Shown: positions 36,501-49,234 of the stretch, in pieces
Position numbering within the stretch: position 1 is the stretch's first letter
How the letters are laid out: each line of letters starts with the position of its first letter
From: Closterium sp. NIES-65
Lineage: Eukaryota; Streptophyta; Zygnematophyceae; Desmidiales; Closteriaceae
NCBI GenBank assembly: GCA_948144175.1
Contig: CANXME010002074.1
Coordinates: 186,001-250,000 of the forward strand
Length of the DNA: 64,000 nucleotides
Direction of reading: 5' to 3'
The notes under the pieces: model-generated
What the model saw: only the letters and a program-made list of their open reading frames with translations
Told to the model about the DNA's origin: nothing
Database searches by the model: none
Program-made: the position numbers and the translations under genes

Positions 36501-37937
36501 AAGAGTCCTCTGCACCCACCGGGTCAGCTCCAACTCCAGAACCAGAAACTCCAGCTCCAACCCCTGCTCCAACTCCGGCACCCCCAGAACCAGAAACTCC
36601 AGTGCCAACTCCAGCTCCAACTCCAGCTCCAACTCCAGCACCCCCAGAACCAGGAACCGGTACAGGAACAGGCGCCGCACCAACCTCTCGAGAGCTAGCA
36701 CCAGCGGCACGCTGCGAGGAGGACTGTGGGGAGGGAGGCTGTACCGGAGGGGTAGCCTGGGACACACCTGACGGGGCTGGACCAGGGGGGGGAGGCTGTA
36801 CCGGGGGAGCAGGAGGGGGAACGGCAGTCAGGAAGAGGGGGGGGAGGAGGAACCGGGAGACCTCGACTGGGGTACCTGACGTAGTACGGAGTGGACTCCT
36901 CGAAGCGGACGTCACGAGAGTCAAAGAACCGGTGAGAGGGAGGGTGGTAAAAGGTGAAGTCAGAGGAGTCCTCAGGGAAACCAAGGAAGACACAGGGGAC
37001 GGCACGAGGCAAGAGCTTGTCCGCGGAGGTGTCGCGGACAAGAGCCAAGCACCCCCAGACACGAAACCGCGACGCAACACCAGGGGACCCTGTCCAAAGA
37101 CTGGTCGGTGAAACCTCTGGTCGAGAGACACGCGGCCAGAGGTTCAGCTGGTGCGCGGCGTACCTGACCGCGTAGGGCCACAGAAAATGGGGGGCACAGG
37201 CGTGAGTCAGGGAGGTGCGGGCGATCTCCATGACCAGGCCTATGCGGCGCTCAGCAACCCCATTCTGCTGTGGGGACTCTGGAAGCGTCCAGGACTGACG
37301 AATGCCCTGCTCGCGACAGAATCCAGCGAGAATGCCGGAGCGAAACTCACCCCCACGGTCGGAGTGGAGACAGCTGACACGACGACCACGAGTGTCCTCA
37401 GTGGTGAGCAACCACCTGATCAGCGTAGAAGTCACCTCAGACTTCTTCGCCAGAGGGAACACTGTGGTGTAGCGGGAGAAGTCGTCAACTACCACCAGAA
37501 AGTAACGCCCACGCTCAGGGCCTAGACGAGGGGCTGGGCCCCAGACGTCCAAGTGAAGCGTCTCAAAAGGCTCGGTGGCCGGACGAAGGGAGGAGGAGTG
37601 AGGGGTGGCGCGCAGCCTACCCTCGACGCAGGGACGACACGGCGGCGCAGGCGAAGGCGGCAGCGACGGCAAGACACGTGGGAGGCCTAGGACAAGACGC
37701 TGACTAGACATAGCGCGCAGACGTGGAAGGGACGGGTGCCCCATCCGGTGGTGCCAAAGAACGGTGGGGTGGGCAAGCGATCGGCAGGAGCACGACGCAG
37801 CGACTGGAACAGACGTAGGAACCTGACACGACACAGACACCTGGGGGGACGTAGCAACCTGGTGAGACGCGGGGACCCGAACGGGGGGGGGAACCGGGGG
37901 CAGTGGCAGTAGGGGGGGCTGCTGGTGCGGCCGCTGG

Positions 37938-37973
<36 letters not shown>

Positions 37974-40758
37974 GGCTGCTGCTGCTGCTGTGGCTGCTGC
38001 TGCGGCGCACGCGGGCCAGTGTGAAGAGTGTAGAGACCCGAGCCCGGCTCAGCAGTAAAGGTAGCAAGAGGCTGGTAAGAGTCTCCGTCAACACACACCG
38101 CAGTCTCTCCAGAAGGCTCAAACCACACACCCACGTGCTGACTCACGAGGGGTCGCACGCCCACCAAGTTCCGGGAGAACGAGGGGACGTGAAACCCAGT
38201 GAGAGACCCGGAGGGAGCAGCAGGACACGGTAAAGTGGTAGTGTGACGTGCAGTGGCTGGTCCCGTAGTGGGATCAGCCAACGCTACAGAAACAGGCGCA
38301 GGAAGTGGTGTAAGTGTCGTGCTGTCCCGAAAGAAGCAGTGGGAGGCTCCAGAGTCCAGTGTGAACGACAGCGAAGCGTCCTCTGAGGTAGTCGCTGGTC
38401 TAGAGTCTACACAAGTACCTACACTAGCAACAGGCAACTGAGCAAGTCTAGCACCTAAGCTAACAACACCAGAGTAAACAGAGTCAGAAACACTAGAGTC
38501 AACAACAGCATACATAGCATGAGGAGCACTAATCAGATCAACTAACTGCTCAGCAGACATGCCCCACAGAGCGGAGCCGTAGCGCTGAACCAGAGGAAGC
38601 CAGTCAGGAGCAGGACCGCCAACCCCGTAGGTCAACCGGACCGTGTCAGTGAGCTGAGCAAAGCACTGACCAGGGGGTGAAAGCGGCCACAAGGGTGGCC
38701 CCGACGAGGACCTGTCTGAACCTGGTAGGGGCAGGGAGGGTAAGCAGCACCGCGCTGGGGCTGACGCAGCCCCGACCCCGGAGCGAGCTGCTGACGCTGC
38801 TGCTGCTGAGGCTGCTGGGAGGAAAGGAGCTGTTGCTGCTGCTGAAGGTGCTGCTGACGCTGAGCCTGGTACCACGCCGCTGCTCCACCTAGCGGGGCCG
38901 GCAGTACAGGAGGCGACTGACGAGCTCGAGGGTCGCCGCCACCAGCAGGTGCAGTGGAGTCGCCAGCCACTGCACGAGGGGTCTCTCCAGACGCTGCACT
39001 CCCACCACCGCCAGTCGCAACAGCACCCCCACTACCTCCGCTACCTCCGCCTCCACCTCCACCGGAACCACCTTTCTTGCCCCCCCTGCCGCGGGACCGC
39101 GACGCAGTCGTAACAGCAGCCGCAGTCGCGTCAGTAGCGGCAGTGGCAAGAGAGGCAGTGAAGGTGGGTAACTGCGGGACTGTGCACCCGTGGAAGAGTG
39201 GGGGGGACACAGTACCAGAGGCGGCAGCTACCGAACGAAGGTTGCTCTCGACGTCCTTGAGTGCAGACTCAAGGACCTCGATAGTCAGCTCACTAGGGTG
39301 CTTCAGCAGAAGCGCGTCACGAACGGAGGCAAGGCGGTCAGGGAGGCTAGTGGCGATGAAATAGACAGTAATCGCCATGGGGGGAGGAAGCAGTGCAAGC
39401 TGTGCCTCAGTGCAAGCAGCGCGGTAACTAGCGTCGAGCGAGCGGAGGTGAGCGATCAAGTCAGCAGAGCGCTCAAACGAGGCAAGATCAGGAAACAGGA
39501 ACGGGAGGAAAAGACGGCCGAGAGAGACAGTAGCGGGAGTAGAGTAGCGGGCCTTAATCGCAGTGAGGTACGCAGCAGCGGTGCAAACCTGAGTAAAGTG
39601 GACCTCCTCGGACTCAGGGAGGAGGCTGCTGAGTGCGATGCAGGCCGCAGCGTCACGCGACGTCCAAGCCGTCCGGTCAGCGCGCTGACGGGCAAAGCGA
39701 GCCGTAGCAGCGTCGTCAGGAGCAGGGCCTAAAGCGGTAGGCTCGGGGGGCTCGGGGAGGTCACCAGTAGCGTGTGACCAGAGGGTCTCGCCCCCCTGGA
39801 CCTGACTCTCTAACAGACGACGAGCGCGAAGAAGCCAGACCGAAAAGTCAAGGGGTCTACCATCAGCGTCGAAACGAAGAACTCGCGGAGTCGCCATAGT
39901 GAGAACCAACGCGAACGAACAGGCGAGTAACAACCGGGGGGGAAGAGGACTCAGTCGCAGCGGAAGAGCGGGCTAGGGCGACGGGCCAAAACGTAGGGTA
40001 GGGCAACGGGCCAGGGCCTAGGGAGGGCGACGGGCCAGGGCGTAGGGAGGGCGACGGGCCAGGGCCTAGGGAGGGCGACGGGCTAGGGCCTAGGGAGGGC
40101 GACGCGACGGGGGAAAGGGCGGGAGCGACGCGACGGGGCAGGGCGACGCGACGGGACAGGGCGACGCGACGGGGCAGGGCGGCGCGACGGAGCAGGGCGA
40201 CGGGACAGGGCAGGGCGACGCGACGGGGTAGGGCGACGCGACGAGACAGGGCGACGGGACGGGACGGGACGGGACAGGGCGACGCGACGGGACGGGATTG
40301 GGCGACGCGACGGGACAGGGCGACGGGACGGGACAGGGCGACGCGACGGGACAGGGCGACGGGACAAGGCAGGGCGACGCGACGGGACAGGGGGGGAACA
40401 GGCGGGCGCGACGCGACGGGGGGAACAGGCGCGACGCGACGGGGGGGAACGGGCGCGACGCGACGGGGGGAACGGGCGCGACGCGACGGGGGGAACGGGC
40501 GCGACGCGACGGGGGAGATGATGCTAGGCTCGGTACTAGGCGCGGTAACAACTAAACTGGTACGAACGAGAGGTAGGATCAGGCTCGGGAGGTACGAACG
40601 GAGAACGGTGGAACGGGATCCCACAGGATCCTAACCTAGCTGATACCATGTCAGAATGAGGAATGGATGTTGCATTGATGTTGGTTGGGGTACATATGAC
40701 AAACCCTAACTTCTGTACCCCCTAAGACAAACCTCACTACAGGCTACAACATTTGACA
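33558..40758 (-). mobile_element. Young Ty1/copia element (minus) near the 5' end of the hAT gene
   Basis: 110-bp LTRs at 33558-33667 and 40649-40758 are identical. The target duplication GTTAG lies at 33553-33557 and 40759-40763. Read on the minus strand: a primer site beginning TGGTATCAGC beside the LTR at about 40648, a repetitive leader (about 40530-39950), gag beginning MATPRVLRFDADGRP near 39896, a Gly-rich and Gln-rich gag tail, a protease FTLDSGAS near 38370, integrase (HHRMGH, LDVWGP, HSDRGGEF), Gln-rich CAG-repeat linkers, reverse transcriptase (YVDDLVF) and RNase H ending near 33874. The polypurine tract reads CTATGGGGGTG. Broken about three or four times although its LTRs are identical. 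It is closely related to the element at 41434-48702. Confidence 0.95.
39950..40530 (-). repeat. GC-rich minisatellite leader of the 33.6-40.8 kb copia element
   Basis: About 580 bp of degenerate short repeats built from GACGGGACAGGGCGACGCGA-like words (written on the plus strand), placed between primer site and gag. It creates Arg/Pro/Ser-rich reading frames in several frames that are not genes. Confidence 0.85.
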
Positions 40759-40763
40759 GTTAG

Positions 40764-41433
40764 ATGCGAGGCCGTCCGCGTTGCTTACCATGGTGGAGCA
40801 GCTTGACGGCACGGAAACAAGCGGCGAACACGCCGGTGATGCGCATCGCCAGCCGCATGCAGACCGTACCGAAGCTGTGACCGGCATCGATCTGTTGTTT
40901 TCGGGCTTAGCGCAGGTCGACGTCAATGAGAAGCAACCAGAACTCGAGCCGCCTGACAAGATACCGTTCGAGCGCATAGATGAGGGGCGTGCATCCCCGT
41001 CAGCGCCAGTCATCGAGCAAGATAGCTCACCACCTCCAGCTGAAAATACCGCTCCTGAACGAGTGGCCAACAAAACCGGCCGATACACGTAGTCAACGCT
41101 GCGATGGTTTCCTAAGGCCGCAGACGGCGGAGCTACCGTGCCTTCGCCAACCGACCAACGGTCGTCGCCCGTGATAGCCAAAATGCAGGAGTCGCCATCA
41201 GTTCCGGGTCCTTCGAAACAGTCTGGACGCGACGCGCTCTACGCCGAGGCTCTGTATAAGTACAAGACTGAGTGGCTGGACAAGTTTGAGTGGCTAATTC
41301 TACTGCGGCAATCTGACGGTCTCCCTGCTTTTAAATGCTCTATTTGTACCGAGCATGTAGGTTATGCTGGAAAGTGCGGGAAAGGCGGGAACGGCGCCAT
41401 AGACGTACAGACGCAGGCGTTCAAGAGGCACGC
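40764..41433 (+). pseudogene. hAT-like transposase gene, 5' segment with zinc finger
   Basis: A start ATG at 40790 (MVEQLDGTETSGEHAG) opens an acidic, Pro-rich N-terminus. The frame has a TAG at 41090-41092, then continues in the same frame through MQESPSVPGPSKQSGRDALY to KYKTEWLDKFEWLILLRQ and a zinc-finger-like FKCSICTEHVGYAGKCGKGG ... FKRHA. The WL..F.WL...DG..FC..C plan followed by a terminal HAxxTKHKEA is that of TTF/BED-type fingers in hAT transposases of the ZNF862/C17orf113 type. The copia element at 33558-40758 inserted about 26 bp before the ATG and the one at 41434-48702 splits the finger from its continuation at 48708. In-frame stops argue for a pseudogene rather than a domesticated gene. 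Confidence 0.65.
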
Positions 41434-44400
41434 TGTCAAAATGAGGAATGATGATGCCATTGATGTTGGTTGGGGTACATATAACAAACCCTAACTTCTG
41501 TACCCCCTAAGACAAACCTCACTACAGGCTACAACATTTGACACACCCCCATAGCCTAAGTGAGGGGTGTCTAGCAAAATAAAAAAAGAGTACGGTCACA
41601 AGACCAGTCCAAAAGAAAACAAAGCTCAGGGTGGATCACAACGTCACCACATTCTCTGAGCACAAGCAACAGTGGCCACAAGGCCAGTCCAAGAGATCAC
41701 AAGTATATATAGCAAGAGTACAGACGAAGCAGACAATAAACTCAAGCCTACACATGACTAGAACCTGTGTCAACAAGGCCTAACTGCACACAACACCTCT
41801 GGTGGTCACGAGGCGGAAGCGCCTTGGTGAAGATGTCTGCAGTGTTGGCCTCGGACTCCACAAACTCGAAGCGAGCCTGTCCACGCCTCTGCAACTCTCG
41901 CAGAAGAAAGTACCTGACGTGAATGTGCTTCACCCTGCTCTCCAGTCGCGGCTCACGACAGAGGAGGATCGACGCCTTGTTGTCAGTAAACAAGGTCGGT
42001 GCAGAGCTCGGCCGCTCACCAAGGTCGGCGAGCAAGAAGGTCAACCACCGTAACTCCTCTGCCGCCATGGCACCAGCGTAAATCTCAGCCTCAGCTGTAG
42101 AGGTCGAGACAGAAGAGGAGCGCGTGGAACGCCAGGAAACAGCTCCAGAACCCAGACTGAAACAGTACCCCTGAGTAGACCTGTGAGTCTCAGCGTCGTC
42201 AGCGTAAGAGGAGTCACAGTGACCAGTGAGTACGACAGACTGCTGCCCTCCAAGAACTAGCCCCACGCCTGATGTAGTCGCTAGGTACTTCGCCACCCTC
42301 ACAGCTGCCGTCCAGTGAACAGGACGGTGTCTCCCTGGCGCAACAAAGCGCGCAAGGATGCTGAGAGGGAAGGTGAGGTCCGGGCGAGTACAAGTCATCA
42401 GGTACATGAGGCAACCCACAAGCTCTGCGTACGGACCACTAGGCTCAAACGGCTCGTCAGGAAAGGGACCAGTGAGTCTGTGGTCAACAGCGAGAGGTGT
42501 GCGCTGTACGGTGGAGTGCTGAAGCCCGAACCGCTGAAGGACCTGCTGCACCATGTGTGACTGTGAGAGTGTAATGGTGCGAGCGGCTCTGTCCCTGGTG
42601 ATCTGCAGGCCAAGGTAGTGGCGCAGCTCACCAAGATCAGTGCACGTGTGTCTCTTCTGCAGTTCAGACTTCACGTCTGCCAAAGCAACCCTGTCCGGAG
42701 TGGCGAAAACGAGGTCGTCGACGTAAACCAGAACAAAGAACGGTGTGGAGCCACGACGAACAAACAGCGACGGGTCGGCAGAAGACGGCTGGAACCCAAG
42801 GTCAGAGAGGGTAGAGCGCAGAGTGTCGTGCCACTCACGAGGGGCCTGGCGAAGACCGTAAACAGGTCGCCTCAGCCTCCACTGGGTCCAAGGAGGGAAG
42901 GTGCCAGTGAAGGCCGAGGGACGACGCAACCAGACCTCCTCGTGTAGGCTGCCCTGAAGGAAAGCAGTGGAGAAGTCGAGAGAGTGTAACTCGTAGTCTC
43001 TCTGTGCTGCTACGTGTAGTAACACCCGAAGAGTGGTCATCTTCGGGGTAGGTGCGAAGGTCTGAAAGAAGTCAACTCCCTCGCGCTGACTCAAACCTCT
43101 AGCCACGTAGCGCGCCTTGAAGACCGGGGGAGATCCCGGTGGCCGCTTCACCCTGTAGATCCACATGCCGTCGACTACGTTCGCCCCAGGGGGGGGAACC
43201 TCATCGACGTAGGTGCCTGTGGATCTGTAGGAGGCCATCTCTGCGTCCATGGCAGCTCTCCACTGAGAGGCCCAAGGCCCTGACACTGCCTCAGCGTAAG
43301 TGCGAGGAGTCGGAATGTCAAGGGCGTCGGGGTCACCCTCAGGGGCGAGGAGCATGGCACAGAGATGAGGGGAAGCGGCCGCCAGGAACTCTAGCTCAAA
43401 CTGCCTGTCCTCTAGGGCGTCACAGCCAAGGGCAGACACACCCTCGACGGCCAGAGGACTGGTAGGAGGAGCAGCCACAAGCGTGGTGGCGTAGTCAAGG
43501 CGGCCGGTAGAGGCAAAGTCAGTAACTGCGGCAGTAAAAGCGGTCACAGAGGACACAGAGGCACGAGGGTGAGTAACAAGAGAGGCGAGAACACGAGAGA
43601 GAACAGGACGGTACGTGCGGTAGTAGTCAGTGACAGGCGTAGGGAGCGACACAGTGAGGGCCGACTCAGGAGGAGACGGAAGCACAGACTGAGACGGACG
43701 AGGTGGACTAGAAAGAAGGAAGGCAGTACGAAGGTCAGTGAAGGGAACAGGAGACGAGGGACGAGCACGAGGGGAGCGACGAGTAGCCCAAGAACGAGAC
43801 GGAGGAGGAGAGGACAAAGGCGGAGAACTGGGGAAAACAGCGGGGGAGGAGTCAGGAGGAGGAAACGTGGGACCGTAGACAGGAGGAGAGGCGGAGGAGG
43901 GAGGAGAAGGGGAGGGGAGACCAAGGGTCCGAAGACCCGAGACAGGAGGAGGAAGTGGCTGCTGCTGCTGCTGCTGCTGCTGCGACTGCTGTTGCTGCGG
44001 AAGCGGCTGCTGCTGGGACTGCTGCTCCTGCGGGTCCAGCTGCTGCTGCTGCTGCTGCTGCTGCTCCTGCGGCTCCAGCTGCTGCTGCTGCTCCTCCAGC
44101 CGCTGTAACTCCCTCTCCTCTCTCTCCAACGCCAGCTGCTCGTCACGGGCACGGCGAACACGAGCCTGGTGCCTAGTCGGGTAGGGGTGGGGGGGCGGAG
44201 TAGTGTCCGAAGCAGCGGTAGCTCCAGAGTCCACCCCCGAAGAACCAGGCGCACCACCCCCAGAGGCAGCACTAACACCAGCTCCAGACCCAGGCTCGCC
44301 AGAACCCCAAGGAGGCGCACTCTCACCCCCAGTGTCCGCGCGACCAGCACCAGCTCCCGGACGACAAGAGTCCTCTGCACCCACCGGGTCAGCTCCAACT

Positions 44401-47400
44401 CCAGAACCAGAAACTCCAGCTCCAACTCCAGCTCCAACCCCAGCACCCCCAGAACCAGAAACTCCAGTGCCAACTCCAGCTCCAACTCCAGCTCCAACTC
44501 CAGCTCCAACTCCACCACCCCCAGAACCAGAAACCGGTACAGGAACAGGCGCAGCACCAACCTCTCGAGAGCTAGCACCTGCGGCACGCTGCGAGGAGGA
44601 CTGTGGGGAGGGAGGCTGTACCGGAGAGGCTACCGAAGGAGGAGGGGTAGCCTGGGACACACCCGACGGGGCTGGACCAGGGGGGGGAGGCTGTACCGGG
44701 GGAACAGGAGGGGGAGCGGCAGTCAAGACGAGGGGGGGAGGAGGAACCTGGAGACCTCGACTGGGGTACCTGACGTAGTACGGAGTGGACTCCTCGAAAC
44801 GGACGTCACGGGAGTCAAAGAACCGGTGAGAGGGAGGGTGGTAAAAGGTGAAGTCAGAGGAGTCCTCAGGGAAACCAAGGAAGACACAGGGGACGGCACG
44901 AGGCGAGAGCTTGTCCGCGGAGGTGTCGCGGACAAGAGCCAAGCACCCCCAGACACGAAACCGCGACGCAACACCAGGGGACCCTGTCCAAAGACTGGTC
45001 GGTGAAACCTCTGGTCGAGAGACACGTGGCCAGAGGTTCAGCTGGTGCGCGGCGTACCTGACCGCGTAGGGCCACAGAAAATGGGGGGCACAGGCGTGAG
45101 TCAGGGAGGTGCGGGCGATCTCCATGACCAGGCCTATGCGGCGCTCAGCAACCCCATTCTGCTGTGGGGACTCTGGAAGCGTCCAGGACTGACGAATGCC
45201 CTGCTCGCGACAGAATCCAGCGAGAATGCCGGAGCGAAACTCACCCCCACGGTCGGAGTGGAGGCAGCTGACACGACGACCACGAGTGTCCTCAGTGGTG
45301 AGCAACCACCTGATCAGCGTAGAAGTCACCTCAGACTTCTTCGCCAGAGGGAACACTGTGGTGTAGCGGGAGAAGTCGTCAACGACCACCAGAAAGTAGC
45401 GCTCACGCTCAGGGCCTAGACGAGGGGTGGGGCCCCAGACGTCCAAGTGAAGCGTCTCAAAAGGCTCGGTGGCCGGACAAAGGGAGGAGGAGTGAGGGGC
45501 GGCGCGCAGCCGACCCTCGACGCAGGGACCACACGGCGGCGCAAGCGAAGGCGGCAGCGACGGCAAGACACGTGGGAGGCCTAGGACAAGACGCTGACTA
45601 GACATAGCGCGCAGACGAGGAAGGGACGGGTGCCCCATCCGGTGGTGCCACAGAACGGTGGGGTGGGCAAGCGACCGGCAGGAGCACGACGCAGCGACTG
45701 GAGCAGACGTAGGAACCTGACACGACACAGACACCTGGGGGGACGAAGCAACCTGGTGAGACGCGGGGACCCGAACGGGGGGGGGAACCGGGGGCAGTGG
45801 CAGTAGGGGCGGCTGCTGGTGCGACCGCTGGTGCAGCTGCTGCTGCTGCTGCTGCTGCGGCTGCGGCTGCTGCTGCTGCTGCGGCTGCTGCTGCGGTGCA
45901 CGCGGGCCAGTGTGAAGAGTGTAGAGACCTGAGCCCGGCTCAGCAGTAAAGGTAGCAAGAGGCTGGTAAGAGTCTCCGTCAACACACACCGCAGTCTCTC
46001 CAGAAGGCTCAAACCACACACCCACGTGCTGACTCACGAGGGGTCGCACGCCCACCAAGTTCCGGGAGAACGAGGGGACGTGAAACCCAGTGAGAGACCC
46101 GGAGGGAGCAGCAGGACAAGGTAAAGTGGTAGTGTGACGTGCAGTGACTGGTCGCGTAGTGGGATCAGCCAAAGCCACAGAAACAGGCGCAGGAAGTGGT
46201 GTAAGTGTCGTGCTGTCCCGGAAGAAGCAGTGTGAGGCTCCAGAGTCCAGCGTGAACGACAGCGAAGCGTCCTCTGAGGTAGTCGCTGGTCTAGAGTCTA
46301 CACAAGAACCTACACTAGCAACAGGCAACTGAGCAAGACTAGCACCTAAGCTAACAACACCAGAGTAAACAGAGTCAGAAACACTAGAGTCAACAACAGC
46401 ATACATAGCATGAGGAGCACCAATCAGATCAACTAACTACTCAGCAGACATGCCCCACAGAGCGGAGCCGTAGCGCTGAACCAGAGGAAGCCAGTCAAGA
46501 GCAGGACCGCCAACCCCATAGGCCAACCGGACCGTGTCAGTGAGCTGAGCAAAGCACTGACCAGGGGGGTGAAAGCGGCCACAAGGGTGGCCCCGACGAG
46601 GACCTGTCAGAACCTGATAGGTGCAGGGAGGGTAAGAAGCACCGCGCTGGGGCTGACGCAGCCCCGACCCCGGAGCCAGCTGCTGACGCTGCTGCTGCTG
46701 AGGCTGGCGGGAGGAAAGGGGCTGCTGCTGCTGCTGAAGGTGCTGCTGACGCTGAGCCTGGTACCACGCCGCTGCTCCACCTAGCGGGGTCGGCAGTACA
46801 GGAGGCGACTGACGAGCTCGGGGGTCGCCGCCACCAGCAGGCGCAGTGGAGTCACCAGCCGCTGCACGAGGGGTCTCTCCAGACGCTGCACTCCCACCAC
46901 CGCCACTCGCAACAGCACCCCCACTACCTCCGCTACCTCCACCTCCACCTCCACCAGAACTACCTTTCTTGCCCCCCTTGCCGCGGGACCGCGACGCAGT
47001 CGTAACAGCAGCCGCAGTCGCGTCAGTAGCGGTAGTGGCGAGAGAGGCAGTGAAGGTGGGTAACTGCGGGACTGTGCACCCGTGGAAGAGTGGGGGGGAC
47101 ACAGTACCAGAGGCGGCAGCTACCGAGCGAAGGTTGCTCTCGACGTCCTTGAGTGCAGACTCAAGGACCTCGATAGTCAGCTCACTAGGGTGCTTCAGCA
47201 GAAGCGCGTCACGAACGGAGGCTAGGCGGTCATGGAGGCTAGTGGTGATGAAATAGACAGTAATCGCCATGGGGGGAGGAAGCAGTGCAAGCTGTGCCTC
47301 AGTGCAAGCAGCGCGGTAACTAGCGTCGAGCGAGCGGAGGTGAGCGATCAAGTCAGCAGAGCGTTCAAACGAGGCGAGATCAGGAAACAGGAACGGGAGG

Positions 47401-48702
47401 AAAAGACGGCCAAGAGAGACAGTAGCGGGAGTAGAGTAGCGGGCCTTAATCGCAGTGAGGTACGCAGCAGCGGTGCGAACCTGAGTAAAGTGGACCTCCT
47501 CTGACTCAGGGAGGAGGTTGCTGAGTGCGATGCAGGCCGCAGCGTCACGCGACGTCCAAGCCGTCCGGTCAGCGCGCTGACGGGCAAAGCGAGCCGTAGC
47601 AGCGTCGTCAGGGGCAGAGCCTAAAGCTGTAGGCTCGGGGGGCTCGGGGAGGTCACCAGTAGCGTGTGACCAGAGGGTCTCGCCCCCCTGGACCTGACTC
47701 TCTAACAGACGGCGAGCGCGAAGAAGCCAGACGGAAAAGTCAAGTGGTCTACCGTCAGCGTCGAAACGAAGAACTCGCGGAGTCGCCATAGTGAGAACTA
47801 ACGCGAACGAACAGGCGAGTAACAATTGGGGAGAAGAGGCAAATTAGGGTTCAGGTGGGAAGGGGACTCAGTCGCAGCGGAAGAGCGGGCTAGGGCGACG
47901 GGCCAGGGCGTAGGGTAGGGCGACGGGCTAGGGCGTAGGGTAGGGCGACGGGCCAGGGCGTAGGGTAGGGCGACGGGCCAGGGCGTAGGGTAGGGCGACG
48001 GGCCAGGGCATAGGGTAGGGCGACGGGCCAGGGCGTAGGGTAGGGCAACGGGCCAGGGCGTAGGGTAGGGCGACGGGCCAGGGCGTAGGGTAGGGCGACG
48101 GGCCAGGGCGTAGGGACGGGACAGGGCGACGCGACGGGGCAGGGCGGCGCGATGGGGCAGGGTGACGGGACGGGGCAGGGCGACGCGACGGGGCAGGGCG
48201 ACGCGGCAGGGCAGGGTGACGGGACGGGGCAGGGCAACGCGACGGGGCAGGGCGACGGTACGGGGCAGGGCGACGCGACGGGACAGGGCGACGGGACGGG
48301 GGGGAAAGGGCGGGCACGACGTGATGGGGGGAACGGGCGCGACGCGACGGGGGGAAAGAGCGCTAGGCGACGGGGGGAAAGGGCGCGACGCGACGGGGGG
48401 GGGGGGGGGGGGGGAAAGGGCGCTAGGCGACGGGGAGAAAGGGCGCTAAGCGACGGGGGAGAGGGCGCTAGGCTCGGTACTAGGCGCGGTAACAACGGAA
48501 CCGGTACGAACGAGAGGTAGGATCAGGCTCGGGAGGGACGAACGGAGAACGGAGGAACGGGATCCCACAGGATCCTAACCTAGCTGATACCATGTCAAAA
48601 TGAGGAATGATGATGCCATTGATATTGGTTGGGGTACATATAACAAACCCTAACTTCTGTACCCCCTAAGACAAACCTCACTACAGGCTACAACATTTGA
48701 CA
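41434..48702 (-). mobile_element. Young Ty1/copia element (minus) inside the hAT gene
   Basis: 110-bp LTRs at 41434-41543 and 48593-48702 differ at one base. The target duplication CACGC lies at 41429-41433 and 48703-48707. On the minus strand: a primer site beside 48592, a 25-bp minisatellite leader, gag from about 47793 (MATPRVLRFDADGRP) to about 46440, then pol with protease, integrase, Gln-rich linkers, reverse transcriptase and RNase H to about 41748. Gag ends in C-x13-C-x3-H-x4-C. It looks nearly whole, with about one break. It is a sister copy of the 33558-40758 element with a slightly different LTR, so two subfamilies were active recently. Confidence 0.95.
47891..48118 (-). repeat. 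25-bp minisatellite, about nine copies, in the copia leader
   Basis: Plus-strand unit AGGGCGACGGGCCAGGGCG plus TAGGGT, about nine near-identical copies, followed to about 48480 by GACGCGACGGGGCAGGGC-type repeats and a short G run. It sits between primer site and gag, in the same place as the unrelated leader repeats of the other copia elements. Confidence 0.9.
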
Positions 48703-48707
48703 CACGC

Positions 48708-49234
48708 ATCAACGACCAAGCACAAGGAGGCGGTCAAGAACCAGGCGAAGCTTTTTGCTTAAGCTGGCCGGCAGCCGTGTATCAACGGTGACAACCTCGC
48801 TCGTAACACCGAGAAGGAGCGGGTCATCAAGCTGTGTGACTCCCTCATCTTCGTGACCAAGCAAGATGCACCCATAGAATTATGGGTGAACCTTGTTCGC
48901 TACCTCGCGGAGCCGAAGGTTCCGGGATTTCTCGCGAAAGGATACAGAACCTACTACACCACGTGAGTAAACACAAACTAATCATGTTCTTCATGTTGTG
49001 TGTGTTCAACATTCATACTCGCTCTAACCGTGATTCACATGCGCCACATGTACGGCTTTGGCCAACTAACACAGTCGATCGCGACATGGTTACACACAAC
49101 GCAGCTCCAGCACATCCTTGCGAGCCAGTACATCGGACTCACTTCTGACGAGAGCACAGACAGGTGTCGAGGAAAACACATGATCCTTTTCGTCACCTTC
49201 ATCCGTGAGAACCAACCGGTCACTGAGTTTCTGG
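48708..49234 (+). pseudogene. hAT-like transposase gene, middle segment
   Basis: Continues the 41433 frame as STTKHKEAVKNQAKLFA, meets a TAA, then reads NLARNTEKERVIKLCDSLIF, LWVNLVRYLAEPKVPGFLAK and YRTYYTT to a donor AC/GTGAGTAA at 48962. A second exon ending at 49234 reads MYGFGQLTQSIATWLHTTQL, SQYIGLTSDESTDRCRGKHM and ENQPVTEFL. The GLTSDESTD block is the first catalytic Asp region of this hAT subgroup. It is interrupted by the LTR element at 49235-50704. Confidence 0.65.

Noticed and set aside
40083-40551. Arg/Pro/Ser repeat proteins on the minus strand and Gly/Asp/Gln repeat protein on the plus strand
   Set aside because: All come from the minisatellite leader of a copia element and exist in several frames at once.
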